IMG/VR virus record: IMGVR_UViG_3300013137_000081
Location: 1-27,972 of that record
Length of the DNA: 27,972 nucleotides
Strand: one strand, 5' to 3'
From: a virus
Both the position numbers and the translations under genes were made by a program. Position 1 is the first letter of the stretch; each line of letters starts with the position of its first letter. The notes beneath the pieces were generated by a model. It was not told the DNA's origin, did not search any database, and worked only from the letters and a program-made list of their open reading frames with translations. Of the stretch, positions 20,624 to 27,729 are shown one piece after another.

Positions 20624-23600
20624 ATGACACTAGGCGACATCCTCAATGGCATAAAAAACTTGGGGACGAAAGCCGCAGGGACGATAGGGAACCTGCTCTC
20701 GTCCGCCAACACAAACGCCGTACAGCCGGCGGTTAAAACCATGTCCGATTACTTTGCGCCGTCTCCTAACGGGGTGCGCGTGCGTGATGTACTGCGTGAG
20801 GTGCCCGGAGCAACGGCAGGCGTGGCAAAAGATATCGCTCGAGGAGCGGCAACGTTCGCACTCTCCGCAGGCGAAGCCATTCCAGAAATCCCGCTCGAGG
20901 GTGTGGCACTGGCAACCGGCAAGCCGTCTCCCATAAAGCCATACGAGCCGACCACCATACCGGGAATCGGATTCCTCGGACCGCTGGAGAGCTACCAGAA
21001 CAAGGCGAAGAAAGCAGTCACCGCAGGAGAAAGTCCGGTCGGGGCGATCCTGAAGGGAGCGGGGAGCGCGGTATTGGATGAGCCGACAGGCATAGCGGCA
21101 AAACCACTTCTCGTGGCAGGGAAGGCGTTCGCGCCAGTACTCGCAGGGTTCATCAAAGGCGGCGGAGGCAAGGAAGTGGAGGCGATGATACAGGCGTTGG
21201 TAGGAAGCAAGACCGCAGAGGAAGCCACGCAGATACTGACCAAGGCGGGTATGGACACTGAAAAGGCCGCCGGAATCGCGCCAAAACTGGCTCAGGCGAC
21301 GAGTGAAGGGGATGTGAGGGGAATACTCGCATCTGGGGCAAAAGGCACGGCTGTGAAGCCCGTAGCGAGCCAGGGAGCGGATATGACCCTCTACCACACA
21401 ACTACGCCAAAGGCAGAGAAAGCCATCCAAGCAGGAGGATTCAAGACCGTTCCTCCGGAGGACCAGATCGGGCAGGCATTCGGACAGGGCAGTTATTTCT
21501 CTACAACGCCGGAAGAAGCTCAGGCGTGGAAGCAATTCGTGACCAATGACGGAAAAGGGAAGATCGTGACCGTCAAAGGTAAATTCAACATCTACGACCC
21601 AAAGGTGGCGAGTCCTGCTGACTACTGGGACAAACTGGCAAAGAAAGCCGGAGTGAAAAGCACGCCGGAGATGGGGCAAGAGATCGCGGATGCATACCTC
21701 ATGCGCGGATACGAAGCAATGGGAAGCACTGAAAATATAATGTCGAGAGAGGCATACGATGCGGCGATGACTCGCTCACAGAAAATCATCGAAGGACTCA
21801 AAGCCAAAGGCATCGATGGTGCCAAATTCGTCGAACCGGACATGGGTAGTGACATCACGAACCCGCAGGTCGTCATTTTCAATATAGAGAAACTGAACTC
21901 CGCGATGAAGGCGGGGGCTGTTACACAGACAGCAAAAGAAACTCCGAAGGGTGTGCAGGGAGCAAAGAGCGTCGGTGAATTACTTGCAGAACGAGGAACC
22001 GGAGGCGCAAAGCCCCCTCGCGTTCCACGTGAAACGACCGGACCGATACCAAGCGGAACTCCTCCAGAGCGCCGATTTATTACCCGCACAAAGGAGATGG
22101 CACCCGAAGCCGCGCCGCTTCTCAAAGGACAGTACGCGCGCAGGGATACCGCCGCACTCATCGCACAGGCAGACGCTCGCATAGCAAAGGACCCGGCAGG
22201 AGCGGTGACATTCGCAAAGACCGACACAACCGATGAAGGCGTGGCTACGGCATCGCGTCTCTTGGACAATTTTATAGGACAGGCGAAGGTGGCGACTGAC
22301 GAAGCAACGAAGAACGAACTCTACGCAAAGGCGGCAGAGGTGGCGAACGATGCGGCTAAAAACCTCACAGAACACGGGCGCGCGGTGCAGGCGGCAACTA
22401 TCCTCGGCAAACTCACTCCGGAGGGAATGGTCAGATGGGCGGCAGGAGAAATCCAGAGATACAACGAATCTGCAGGAGCTCGCACCGTGCGGAACTTCCT
22501 CGGCGGAGCGAAGAAGATACCGGAACTCACCGCTGAACAAACCAAACGAATAACGACTGAGATGCAGAGAATCGCCAACATGACCGATATCGAGGCGAAG
22601 GCGCAAGCATTCTCCGCGCTCCAAAAAGAGATCAAGACATACGTCCCGAGCTCGCTCTACAGCAAAATCATCGCACTGTGGAAGGCGGGACTCCTGACCG
22701 GCATAAAGACCACGGGACTGAACATCATCTCGAACGCAAGCCACGCAGTAAGCGAGGTGGCAAAGGATGTACCGGCATCTCTCGTGGACCGGATAGCTTC
22801 ACTCTTCACGGGTAAGCGGACACTCGCGCTCACCGGCAAAGGCATTGCAGGAGGAACAAAAGAGGGCATCAGCAAGGGCTGGCGCTTCCTCCGCACGGGA
22901 TACGATGAACGCGATGCGCTCGGGAAACTCGACTACCATCAGGTGAACTTCGGCAAAGGACCGATAGCGAAGACGCTCCAAAAATACGAGGAGACCGTGT
23001 TCGGTCTGCTCGGCGCTGAAGACCAGCCATTCTACTACGGAGCAAAAGCAAGATCGCTCTACAGCCAAGCCATCGCAACGGCAATGAACGAAGGACTGAA
23101 GGGACCGGCAATAGCCGCGAGAGTGAATGAGCTGGTGGCAAACCCGACCGATGACATGCTCAAGTACGCGGTGATGGACGCGCAGACGGCGGTCTTCCAA
23201 AACAAAACGGCACTCGGGAAGGTGGCAAGCTCACTGCAGAAAGCGCCAGGAGGAGAAATCATTCTCCCGTTCGGCAGGACTCCGGCGGCCGTGGCAACAC
23301 AGATTATCAACTACTCCCCGGCAGGCATCGTCAAAACCATCATCGAGAACATCGGCAAGGGACGCTTCGACCAGCGACTCTTCAGTCAGGGGATAGGGCG
23401 CGGGCTGACCGGTACCGGGGTACTGGCAATAGGCGCGGCGCTCTACAGCAACAAACTCATGACAACAACCCGACCGACAAGCGAGGGCGAACAGAAGCTC
23501 TGGCAGTTAGAGGGAAAGGGACCGAACATGGTCAACATCAACGGCACGTGGAGAAATATAAACGTGCTCGGACCGCTTGGAATGGTGCTGGCGGTGGGAG

Positions 23601-24388
23601 CGAACATGGAGCAGGGCATCAAAGAGACCGGAACATTCATCGGCGGACTGGGAGCGGCCGCGGCCGGTGCCGGATCAGCTCTGACTCAGCAGACATTCCT
23701 CTACGGCATAAACCAAGCAATCAACGCACTGAACGATCCGAGTCGCTACGGCGCACAATTCATCAACAACCTCGTGGGCTCAGTGATACCGACCATCATC
23801 GCCGACGTCGCCAGGGCAACCGACCCATTGGAACGCCGGACAACGACTGCCGGCGAACGACTCACGAGTCGCATACCGGGACTGAGAGAATTCTTACAGC
23901 CACAGGTAGATACCTTCGGGACCAAGATACCAACGCCGAACTTCTTCACGGTGATGGCTGACCCGACCCGCCCGGGAAACGCAACGGCAGATGCAAATGA
24001 CCCCGTGGTGCTGGAACTCCGCCGGCTCTCTGACGCTGGATTCCCCGCAACGCCGACCATGCTCGGCGGGACCACTGGATACAAGTCGCTCACTGAAAAG
24101 CAAAACAACCAGCTCTGGGAGATAGCCGGGAAATTCGCCAAGCAAAAAGTTGCAGAGACCATGCAGAATCCTCGCTACCAGAAATGGGACGATGAGGAAA
24201 AAGCGAAGAAGATAGCGAGCGCGGTCGATGACAGCAAGACAGAAGCCCGGGCGCGGGTGATCTACTACGCAACGAAGGGTCTCGAGGGCGCACAACTGAA
24301 TTCCGCGTTGTCCACATTCAAGGCAGACAAACTGCTTACGAAGCAGGTGTATACGCGCTATAAAGAGATTATCCGCTTCGGCAAATAG
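20624..24388 (+). CDS. giant ejection (internal virion) protein with ART-like domain
   Basis: A 1254-residue multi-domain protein, the largest here. Residues about 254-425 resemble ADP-ribosyltransferase-like domains of phage polyvalent proteins: LYHTT, then GQGSYFSTTPEEAQAW, then GIDGAKFVEPD and NPQVVIFNIEKLN. The region about 520-690 is helical. From about 680 the segment IIALWKAGLLTGIKTTGLNIISN and later PFGRTPAAVATQIIN resemble large phage proteins thought to be ejected with DNA. Hydrophobic stretches near 929-942 and 1004-1020 could insert in membrane. It ends 1 nt before a membrane/coiled-coil gene. The ART catalytic residues cannot be confirmed. A role in DNA delivery and possibly early host modification is inferred from composition and position. 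Confidence 0.6.
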   Translation: MTLGDILNGIKNLGTKAAGTIGNLLSSANTNAVQPAVKTMSDYFAPSPNGVRVRDVLREVPGATAGVAKDIARGAATFALSAGEAIPEIPLEGVALATGKPSPIKPYEPTTIPGIGFLGPLESYQNKAKKAVTAGESPVGAILKGAGSAVLDEPTGIAAKPLLVAGKAFAPVLAGFIKGGGGKEVEAMIQALVGSKTAEEATQILTKAGMDTEKAAGIAPKLAQATSEGDVRGILASGAKGTAVKPVASQGADMTLYHTTTPKAEKAIQAGGFKTVPPEDQIGQAFGQGSYFSTTPEEAQAWKQFVTNDGKGKIVTVKGKFNIYDPKVASPADYWDKLAKKAGVKSTPEMGQEIADAYLMRGYEAMGSTENIMSREAYDAAMTRSQKIIEGLKAKGIDGAKFVEPDMGSDITNPQVVIFNIEKLNSAMKAGAVTQTAKETPKGVQGAKSVGELLAERGTGGAKPPRVPRETTGPIPSGTPPERRFITRTKEMAPEAAPLLKGQYARRDTAALIAQADARIAKDPAGAVTFAKTDTTDEGVATASRLLDNFIGQAKVATDEATKNELYAKAAEVANDAAKNLTEHGRAVQAATILGKLTPEGMVRWAAGEIQRYNESAGARTVRNFLGGAKKIPELTAEQTKRITTEMQRIANMTDIEAKAQAFSALQKEIKTYVPSSLYSKIIALWKAGLLTGIKTTGLNIISNASHAVSEVAKDVPASLVDRIASLFTGKRTLALTGKGIAGGTKEGISKGWRFLRTGYDERDALGKLDYHQVNFGKGPIAKTLQKYEETVFGLLGAEDQPFYYGAKARSLYSQAIATAMNEGLKGPAIAARVNELVANPTDDMLKYAVMDAQTAVFQNKTALGKVASSLQKAPGGEIILPFGRTPAAVATQIINYSPAGIVKTIIENIGKGRFDQRLFSQGIGRGLTGTGVLAIGAALYSNKLMTTTRPTSEGEQKLWQLEGKGPNMVNINGTWRNINVLGPLGMVLAVGANMEQGIKETGTFIGGLGAAAAGAGSALTQQTFLYGINQAINALNDPSRYGAQFINNLVGSVIPTIIADVARATDPLERRTTTAGERLTSRIPGLREFLQPQVDTFGTKIPTPNFFTVMADPTRPGNATADANDPVVLELRRLSDAGFPATPTMLGGTTGYKSLTEKQNNQLWEIAGKFAKQKVAETMQNPRYQKWDDEEKAKKIASAVDDSKTEARARVIYYATKGLEGAQLNSALSTFKADKLLTKQVYTRYKEIIRFGK

Positions 24389-24389
24389 T

Positions 24390-24722
24390 ATGGAAATCAC
24401 CACTGACACACTCAGCTTCTTAATGGGAATTTTAGGCGTTATTGGGATACTGTTTGCTGTGTACAGCTACTTCCGCAACCCGCAGGTGGATGGCGACAAA
24501 CGCGATGCTCTGCTCGCACAGCAGATCAAGTTTTTCATAGAGGGCACCGAGCGCCGATTCAAAGAAGTGCAGGAGAGCTTCAACTCACTGCTCCTACAGA
24601 GCAACAACCATATCCGTACGGTAGATACCAAGGTCGACGGACTCGGCACGGACATGAATCTGATGAGGAACGAGATCACCCGGCTCGCGACGATTATCGA
24701 GGAGAGAATGCCGAAAAAGTAA
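24390..24722 (+). CDS. membrane protein with coiled coil, holin- or spanin-like
   Basis: A 110-residue protein with one clear N-terminal membrane helix (about residues 8-27: SFLMGILGVIGILFAVYSYF) followed by a long helical coiled-coil region ending in basic residues. It lies at the end of the ejection block, before the lysis promoter. It could be a holin-type or spanin-type protein, or a membrane anchor acting during ejection. No lipobox and no second membrane segment are visible. The ATG follows the previous stop by 1 nt. Confidence 0.55.
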   Translation: MEITTDTLSFLMGILGVIGILFAVYSYFRNPQVDGDKRDALLAQQIKFFIEGTERRFKEVQESFNSLLLQSNNHIRTVDTKVDGLGTDMNLMRNEITRLATIIEERMPKK

Positions 24723-24764
24723 TCCACACACAGGTGCTGAAATAGCTTGCCGGAAGGGTATACT
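24720..24764 (+). promoter_or_regulatory. lysis-block promoter, predicted leaderless transcript
   Basis: TAATCCACA (24720-24728; its TAA is the previous stop) is 30 bp before TATACT (24759-24764). The ATG of the peptidase gene begins at 24771, exactly 6 nt after the -10 box. No normal -35; TTGCCG (24747-24752) is 6 bp from the -10 box. Confidence 0.6.
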
Positions 24765-24770
24765 TAAGGC

Positions 24771-25847
24771 ATGGAACCCGAGCAGATACATCTCGGCGCA
24801 AACATCGACACCCGTCCGCCCGAGCAGGCGGCGCGCGAGGACATAACCGCACACGAGACAATAGCGGAAGCATCTGCCGTTAACTGGCAGGAAATGACAC
24901 CGGAGAGCATTCGGGTCTTCGGCGTGCAGAATCAGGAAGGCAAAAGCGACTGCGTTGCGGAGACGCGCCGGAAACTGAAGCGGGTGATGCTCAAGGTGAA
25001 CAAAGGCATTGACCTCGATTTCTCGTCCGTGGCTTTTTATAGAAAGCGTTCGAATTACCCGGGAGGTGGAATGATAGCGACTGACGCGATCAAGCTCGAT
25101 GCAGAGGGCGGCATGACGCTCGATAAACTTGTCCCGAGTGAACCAGTAGCAACTGAGGCGGAGGCGAACGCACTCAACCCGGACACATACAACAATGATC
25201 TCGCGAAGGTATTCGCGGTGCAGGGAGGCGAGATGGTCTTTACCCCGGGCGATATAGAGACACCGGCAGGGACTATACAGAAGACACGCAAGGCAGTGAT
25301 GATGTGGTTCTACGCAACCGCAGAGGAGTGGTCGAAGCTCGTTCCGACAGTCATAACTGACCTCACGGGACCGGCTGATCCAAGGACGCAGGTGGTGCAC
25401 TCGGTCTCCGGAATAGAGCCGGCACTCTATCAAGGCGTTAAAGGCATATGGATAGACGACAGCGCGCACTTCGGCGGACTCAGTCGCCGATTCATCACGG
25501 CAGATTTTTACAAGCGCCGAAACTTCTGGGCATCGTATCCGATGGCGTTCAAATTTGAAGCAAGCGCAATAGCAAAGCCGAGACACCACTTCTATAAAGA
25601 CCTCGAATTCATCTCGTCATTCTTCATCGATACGGATGTTGTGGCACTCCAAGACATATTGAAATTCGAGGGATGCATGCCAACAAACGTGGACAGCACC
25701 GGCTACTTCGGAGCGCTCACCTTGGCGGCGGTGCAGAAATATCAATCGAAGCACGGCATTATAACCTCCGGCACACCGGAGACAACTGGGTACGGACGCG
25801 TCGGTCCGAAAACCCGCGCCGTGCTGAACGCGGCATACGGGCAGTAA
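24771..25847 (+). CDS. papain-like cysteine peptidase with C-terminal peptidoglycan-binding domain
   Basis: A 358-residue protein. Residues about 50-260 look like a C1A/papain fold: GVQNQEGKSDCVAE with candidate nucleophile C61, QVVHSVSGI with candidate H210, and GIWIDDSAHFGG where papain has the NSWG asparagine region, here D230. The Asn-to-Asp change is unusual. Residues about 288-354 are a PG_binding_1 domain (VALQDILKFEGC, TGYFGALTLAAVQKYQSKHG, GYGRVGPKTRAVLN). There is no signal peptide, so release needs a holin or the virion. A lytic role against cross-links or wall proteins is likely. The substrate is not known. The binding domain resembles those of Patescibacteria. The start is the leaderless ATG. 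Confidence 0.7.
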   Translation: MEPEQIHLGANIDTRPPEQAAREDITAHETIAEASAVNWQEMTPESIRVFGVQNQEGKSDCVAETRRKLKRVMLKVNKGIDLDFSSVAFYRKRSNYPGGGMIATDAIKLDAEGGMTLDKLVPSEPVATEAEANALNPDTYNNDLAKVFAVQGGEMVFTPGDIETPAGTIQKTRKAVMMWFYATAEEWSKLVPTVITDLTGPADPRTQVVHSVSGIEPALYQGVKGIWIDDSAHFGGLSRRFITADFYKRRNFWASYPMAFKFEASAIAKPRHHFYKDLEFISSFFIDTDVVALQDILKFEGCMPTNVDSTGYFGALTLAAVQKYQSKHGIITSGTPETTGYGRVGPKTRAVLNAAYGQ

Positions 25848-25872
25848 GCCGCTTATAAATAACCGCATTACT

Positions 25873-26169
25873 ATGACAATCATCACCGCAGGAGCTCTCG
25901 TGTTCGGCATTAACATCCTCACCTCGGTACTGAAGCGCTGGGTCTATCCGACCTTCGGTAGCTTCGGAGTGCAGGTAGTCGCATTCGCTCTGGCAAGCGT
26001 AGGAGCTGTGTACTTCATCTACGGCGGGAATTACCCGGGGCTGACCAACCTCGTGACATCGGCTGGGGTCGTCTTCTCGACCAGCGTCGCATTCTACGAG
26101 GTCGTGCTGAAGCATCTCAGTGTCTTCAAAGTGGAGACACCGGAGATGACGGCGGCGCGTCTTGGATGA
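25873..26169 (+). CDS. holin-like membrane protein
   Basis: A 98-residue protein with three predicted membrane segments (about residues 5-18, 33-50 and 57-78) and a short polar C-terminus, a class-I-holin-like layout. Placed between two cell-wall proteins and ATGA-coupled to the CHAP-like gene (26166-26169), it is the best holin candidate of the window. Small integral membrane proteins with other roles cannot be excluded. The leader AACCGCATTACT has no Shine-Dalgarno. Confidence 0.65.
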   Translation: MTIITAGALVFGINILTSVLKRWVYPTFGSFGVQVVAFALASVGAVYFIYGGNYPGLTNLVTSAGVVFSTSVAFYEVVLKHLSVFKVETPEMTAARLG

Positions 26170-26666
26170 GTAGACCAAAGCGAGCACTCGCGCTCGCCAT
26201 AGCATTCTCTGTTCTGCTCATCCTCGGATGGGCGAATAGAGCTGAAAGCGTAGCCGAGCCCCAACCGGGGCTCGTGCCGCCTCCGGACTGCAGTGCCATG
26301 GAAGATCCCCTGCACATAGGCATAAAAGACCCGCTCTACTGCGCGAAGCAATGGGAAGGGAAGCACGGAGGATCGTGTGTTGAATTCATTCAGCGCCTCT
26401 ACGGGAGCTACTACAGCGATCCCGCGTTCAGAGGATACGCCGGCACAATACAACCAAACGAAACCGAGCCGAGAGTGGGTGATGTGGTGCTTGAGAGTGG
26501 ATGGAGGGACAACGCGCATGCGGCGATTATATTCAGCATCGAAGGCAACACGCTCACACTGGTGGAAAGCAACGAAAACGGCGATGAGCTGGTGACGTTC
26601 GGGAGGACCATAGCGACAAGCTCGCCGATGATTCGGGGGTATTACCGCTTCAAAAATGCGCCATGA
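26166..26666 (+). CDS. secreted CHAP-like amidase/peptidase
   Basis: A 166-residue protein with a signal peptide or N-terminal anchor (MSRPKRALALAIAFSVLLILGW). The catalytic part has the CHAP/NlpC order: GGSCVEFIQRLYG with candidate C71, the PRVGDVVLESG strand common to CHAP domains, AHAAIIFSI with candidate H118, and VESNENG with a possible third residue. CHAP enzymes cut peptide bonds in peptidoglycan. Being exported by itself, it could act without the holin or as a signal-arrest-type endolysin. It is coupled to the holin-like gene (ATGA, 26166-26169) and followed by the inverted-repeat region. Confidence 0.7.
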   Translation: MSRPKRALALAIAFSVLLILGWANRAESVAEPQPGLVPPPDCSAMEDPLHIGIKDPLYCAKQWEGKHGGSCVEFIQRLYGSYYSDPAFRGYAGTIQPNETEPRVGDVVLESGWRDNAHAAIIFSIEGNTLTLVESNENGDELVTFGRTIATSSPMIRGYYRFKNAP

Positions 26667-26736
26667 CGATACTCCATTTGATTCCGAACGATACTCCAAA
26701 TGGAGTATCGAGACGGCATCCACGATACTCCATTTG
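26667..26736 (+). repeat. four copies of a 14-bp motif in direct and inverted order
   Basis: CGATACTCCATTTG occurs at 26667-26680 and 26723-26736. Its exact inverse is at 26697-26710, and a partial direct copy (first 10 bp) at 26689-26698 forms the palindrome CGATACTCCA-AA-TGGAGTATCG (26689-26710). Either full direct copy can form a perfect 14-bp hairpin with the inverse copy, with 16-nt or 12-nt loops, so the two hairpins exclude each other. This looks like an operator cluster or an RNA switch. It fills half of the 221-bp gap after the CHAP-like gene. Confidence 0.9.
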
Positions 26737-26763
26737 TTCCACAGAGTTATATAAGAGTAAATA
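26734..26763 (+). promoter_or_regulatory. possible promoter overlapping the repeat operators
   Basis: TTGTTC (26734-26739) overlaps the last 14-bp repeat, and TAAATA (26758-26763) is 18 bp further. A protein bound to the repeat would block it. Weak match; read with the palindromic repeats. Confidence 0.3.
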
Positions 26764-26805
26764 CATAAGGTAAGAGATAGAGAGCGCACACGCATTTTTG
26801 CTGGG

Positions 26806-26849
26806 TGGGGATAACTCGCCTAGCCACAGTCGGGAGTCGGGAGTACACT
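26806..26849 (+). promoter_or_regulatory. possible promoter with inverted DnaA-box-like element
   Basis: TACACT (26844-26849) follows an inverted TTATCCCCA (26806-26814 on the other strand) by 29 bp, a mirrored and weaker version of the late promoter layout. Downstream is AGGGAGGTCG (26850-26859), about 28 nt before the ATG at 26888 and so too far to serve as its Shine-Dalgarno. Confidence 0.35.
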
Positions 26850-26887
26850 AAGGGAGGTCGAACGATTACCAAAAAACACATGAACGT

Positions 26888-27058
26888 ATGATCATCACGA
26901 AAGAAGAAGGGACGCCGTACTGGGTGGCAACGCACAAGGGAAGCCAATACCTCGGGTACAGTCCGTTCGAAGCGCTGATGCGATGCGTCGAAAACATATG
27001 GAAGCACTCAAAACTGCGCTCTGGATTGCTCTCGCTCTCCTCGCACTTGACGCCATAG
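26888..27058 (+). CDS. small hypothetical protein
   Basis: A 56-residue protein (first half YWVATHKGSQYLGYSPFEALMRCVENIWK) with the style of small phage proteins that carry a short beta hairpin and a helix. The last 20 residues overlap, in another frame, the beginning of the next membrane protein gene, and are Leu/Ser-rich. A short upstream ATG (26880) gives only three codons. Not recognised. No Shine-Dalgarno. Confidence 0.5.
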   Translation: MIITKEEGTPYWVATHKGSQYLGYSPFEALMRCVENIWKHSKLRSGLLSLSSHLTP

Positions 27059-27150
27059 GGTTCGCCGCATGGGTGGTGTCCGGACAGTATCCTCAAGACG
27101 GATTCTATCTCGGCACAATCACCGCGCACACCATCGCATTGTTCCAATGA
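26998..27150 (+). CDS. small single-span membrane protein
   Basis: A 50-residue protein with one hydrophobic helix (LKTALWIALALLALDAIGFAAWVV) and a short polar tail. It overlaps the upstream gene by 61 nt out of frame and the 3D-domain gene by ATGA (27147-27150). The membrane segment next to a secreted wall enzyme fits a lysis accessory role, not proven. Confidence 0.55.
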   Translation: MEALKTALWIALALLALDAIGFAAWVVSGQYPQDGFYLGTITAHTIALFQ

Positions 27151-27533
27151 AGCACCTGCTCCAAAGATCACTCATCGCGTTCGTCTCCATCGTGTTGCTC
27201 GCTCTCCTAACCGAGAGTCCGCCGGCACAAGAGGCAGAAGCGCAAACGGAAGGCACCGTGATCACTGCCGAGGTGACGAGCTACAGCTCGGACCCGGCGG
27301 AGACCGATGACACTCCGGAGATAACCGCGAGCGGTACGCGCGTGCATGACGGGACACTGGCATGCCCGAAGCAGTACGCATTCGGCACGAAGGTAGAGAT
27401 AGCAGGAAAGGAGTACGTGTGCGAAGACCGGATGAGCCGGAAGTATCCTGACCGATGGGATGTATGGTCGCCAAGCAAAGAGGCGGCGACAGAGTGGGGC
27501 GTGAAGACATTATCAGTAACGATTAAGCAATGA
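27147..27533 (+). CDS. secreted 3D-domain protein (putative lytic transglycosylase-like)
   Basis: A 128-residue protein. Residues about 5-25 form a signal peptide or membrane anchor (LLQRSLIAFVSIVLLALLTES). The rest is a 3D domain, a double-psi beta-barrel named for three Asp: ITASGTRVHDG, LACPKQYAFGTKVEI, then CEDRMSRKYPDRWDVW with acidic D94, D102 and D105. 3D domains occur in MltA- and YocH-like wall enzymes that cleave or bind peptidoglycan glycan. The start is the ATGA-overlap ATG; a longer upstream open frame is rejected. It adds a third wall-active protein to the region. Confidence 0.75.
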   Translation: MKHLLQRSLIAFVSIVLLALLTESPPAQEAEAQTEGTVITAEVTSYSSDPAETDDTPEITASGTRVHDGTLACPKQYAFGTKVEIAGKEYVCEDRMSRKYPDRWDVWSPSKEAATEWGVKTLSVTIKQ

Positions 27534-27727
27534 CGAAAGGAAAATTGTACGGCATCTACAACAAGCGCGGTCTCTGGATGGAGATAGTGAAAGGACCGAA
27601 GGGCGGCATGAAGCGCGTGATGCTCTTCGGCAAAGCAGAGGCAGAGAAGAAAGCGGAGAAACTAGCGAGCGACCACAAGCTCGGCTACTGGGTGCGCGAA
27701 GTACTTGTCACGGAAGTGGCGGAATAA
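27530..27727 (+). CDS. small basic hypothetical protein
   Basis: A 65-residue Lys-rich protein with a beta start (LYGIYNKRGLWMEIV), a basic middle and a helix (AEAEKKAEKLASDHKLG), ending in VREVLVTEVAE. This fold-like pattern is common in small phage proteins, but no family is recognised. ATGA-coupled to the 3D-domain gene at 27530-27533. Confidence 0.55.
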   Translation: MTKGKLYGIYNKRGLWMEIVKGPKGGMKRVMLFGKAEAEKKAEKLASDHKLGYWVREVLVTEVAE

Positions 27728-27729
27728 CC

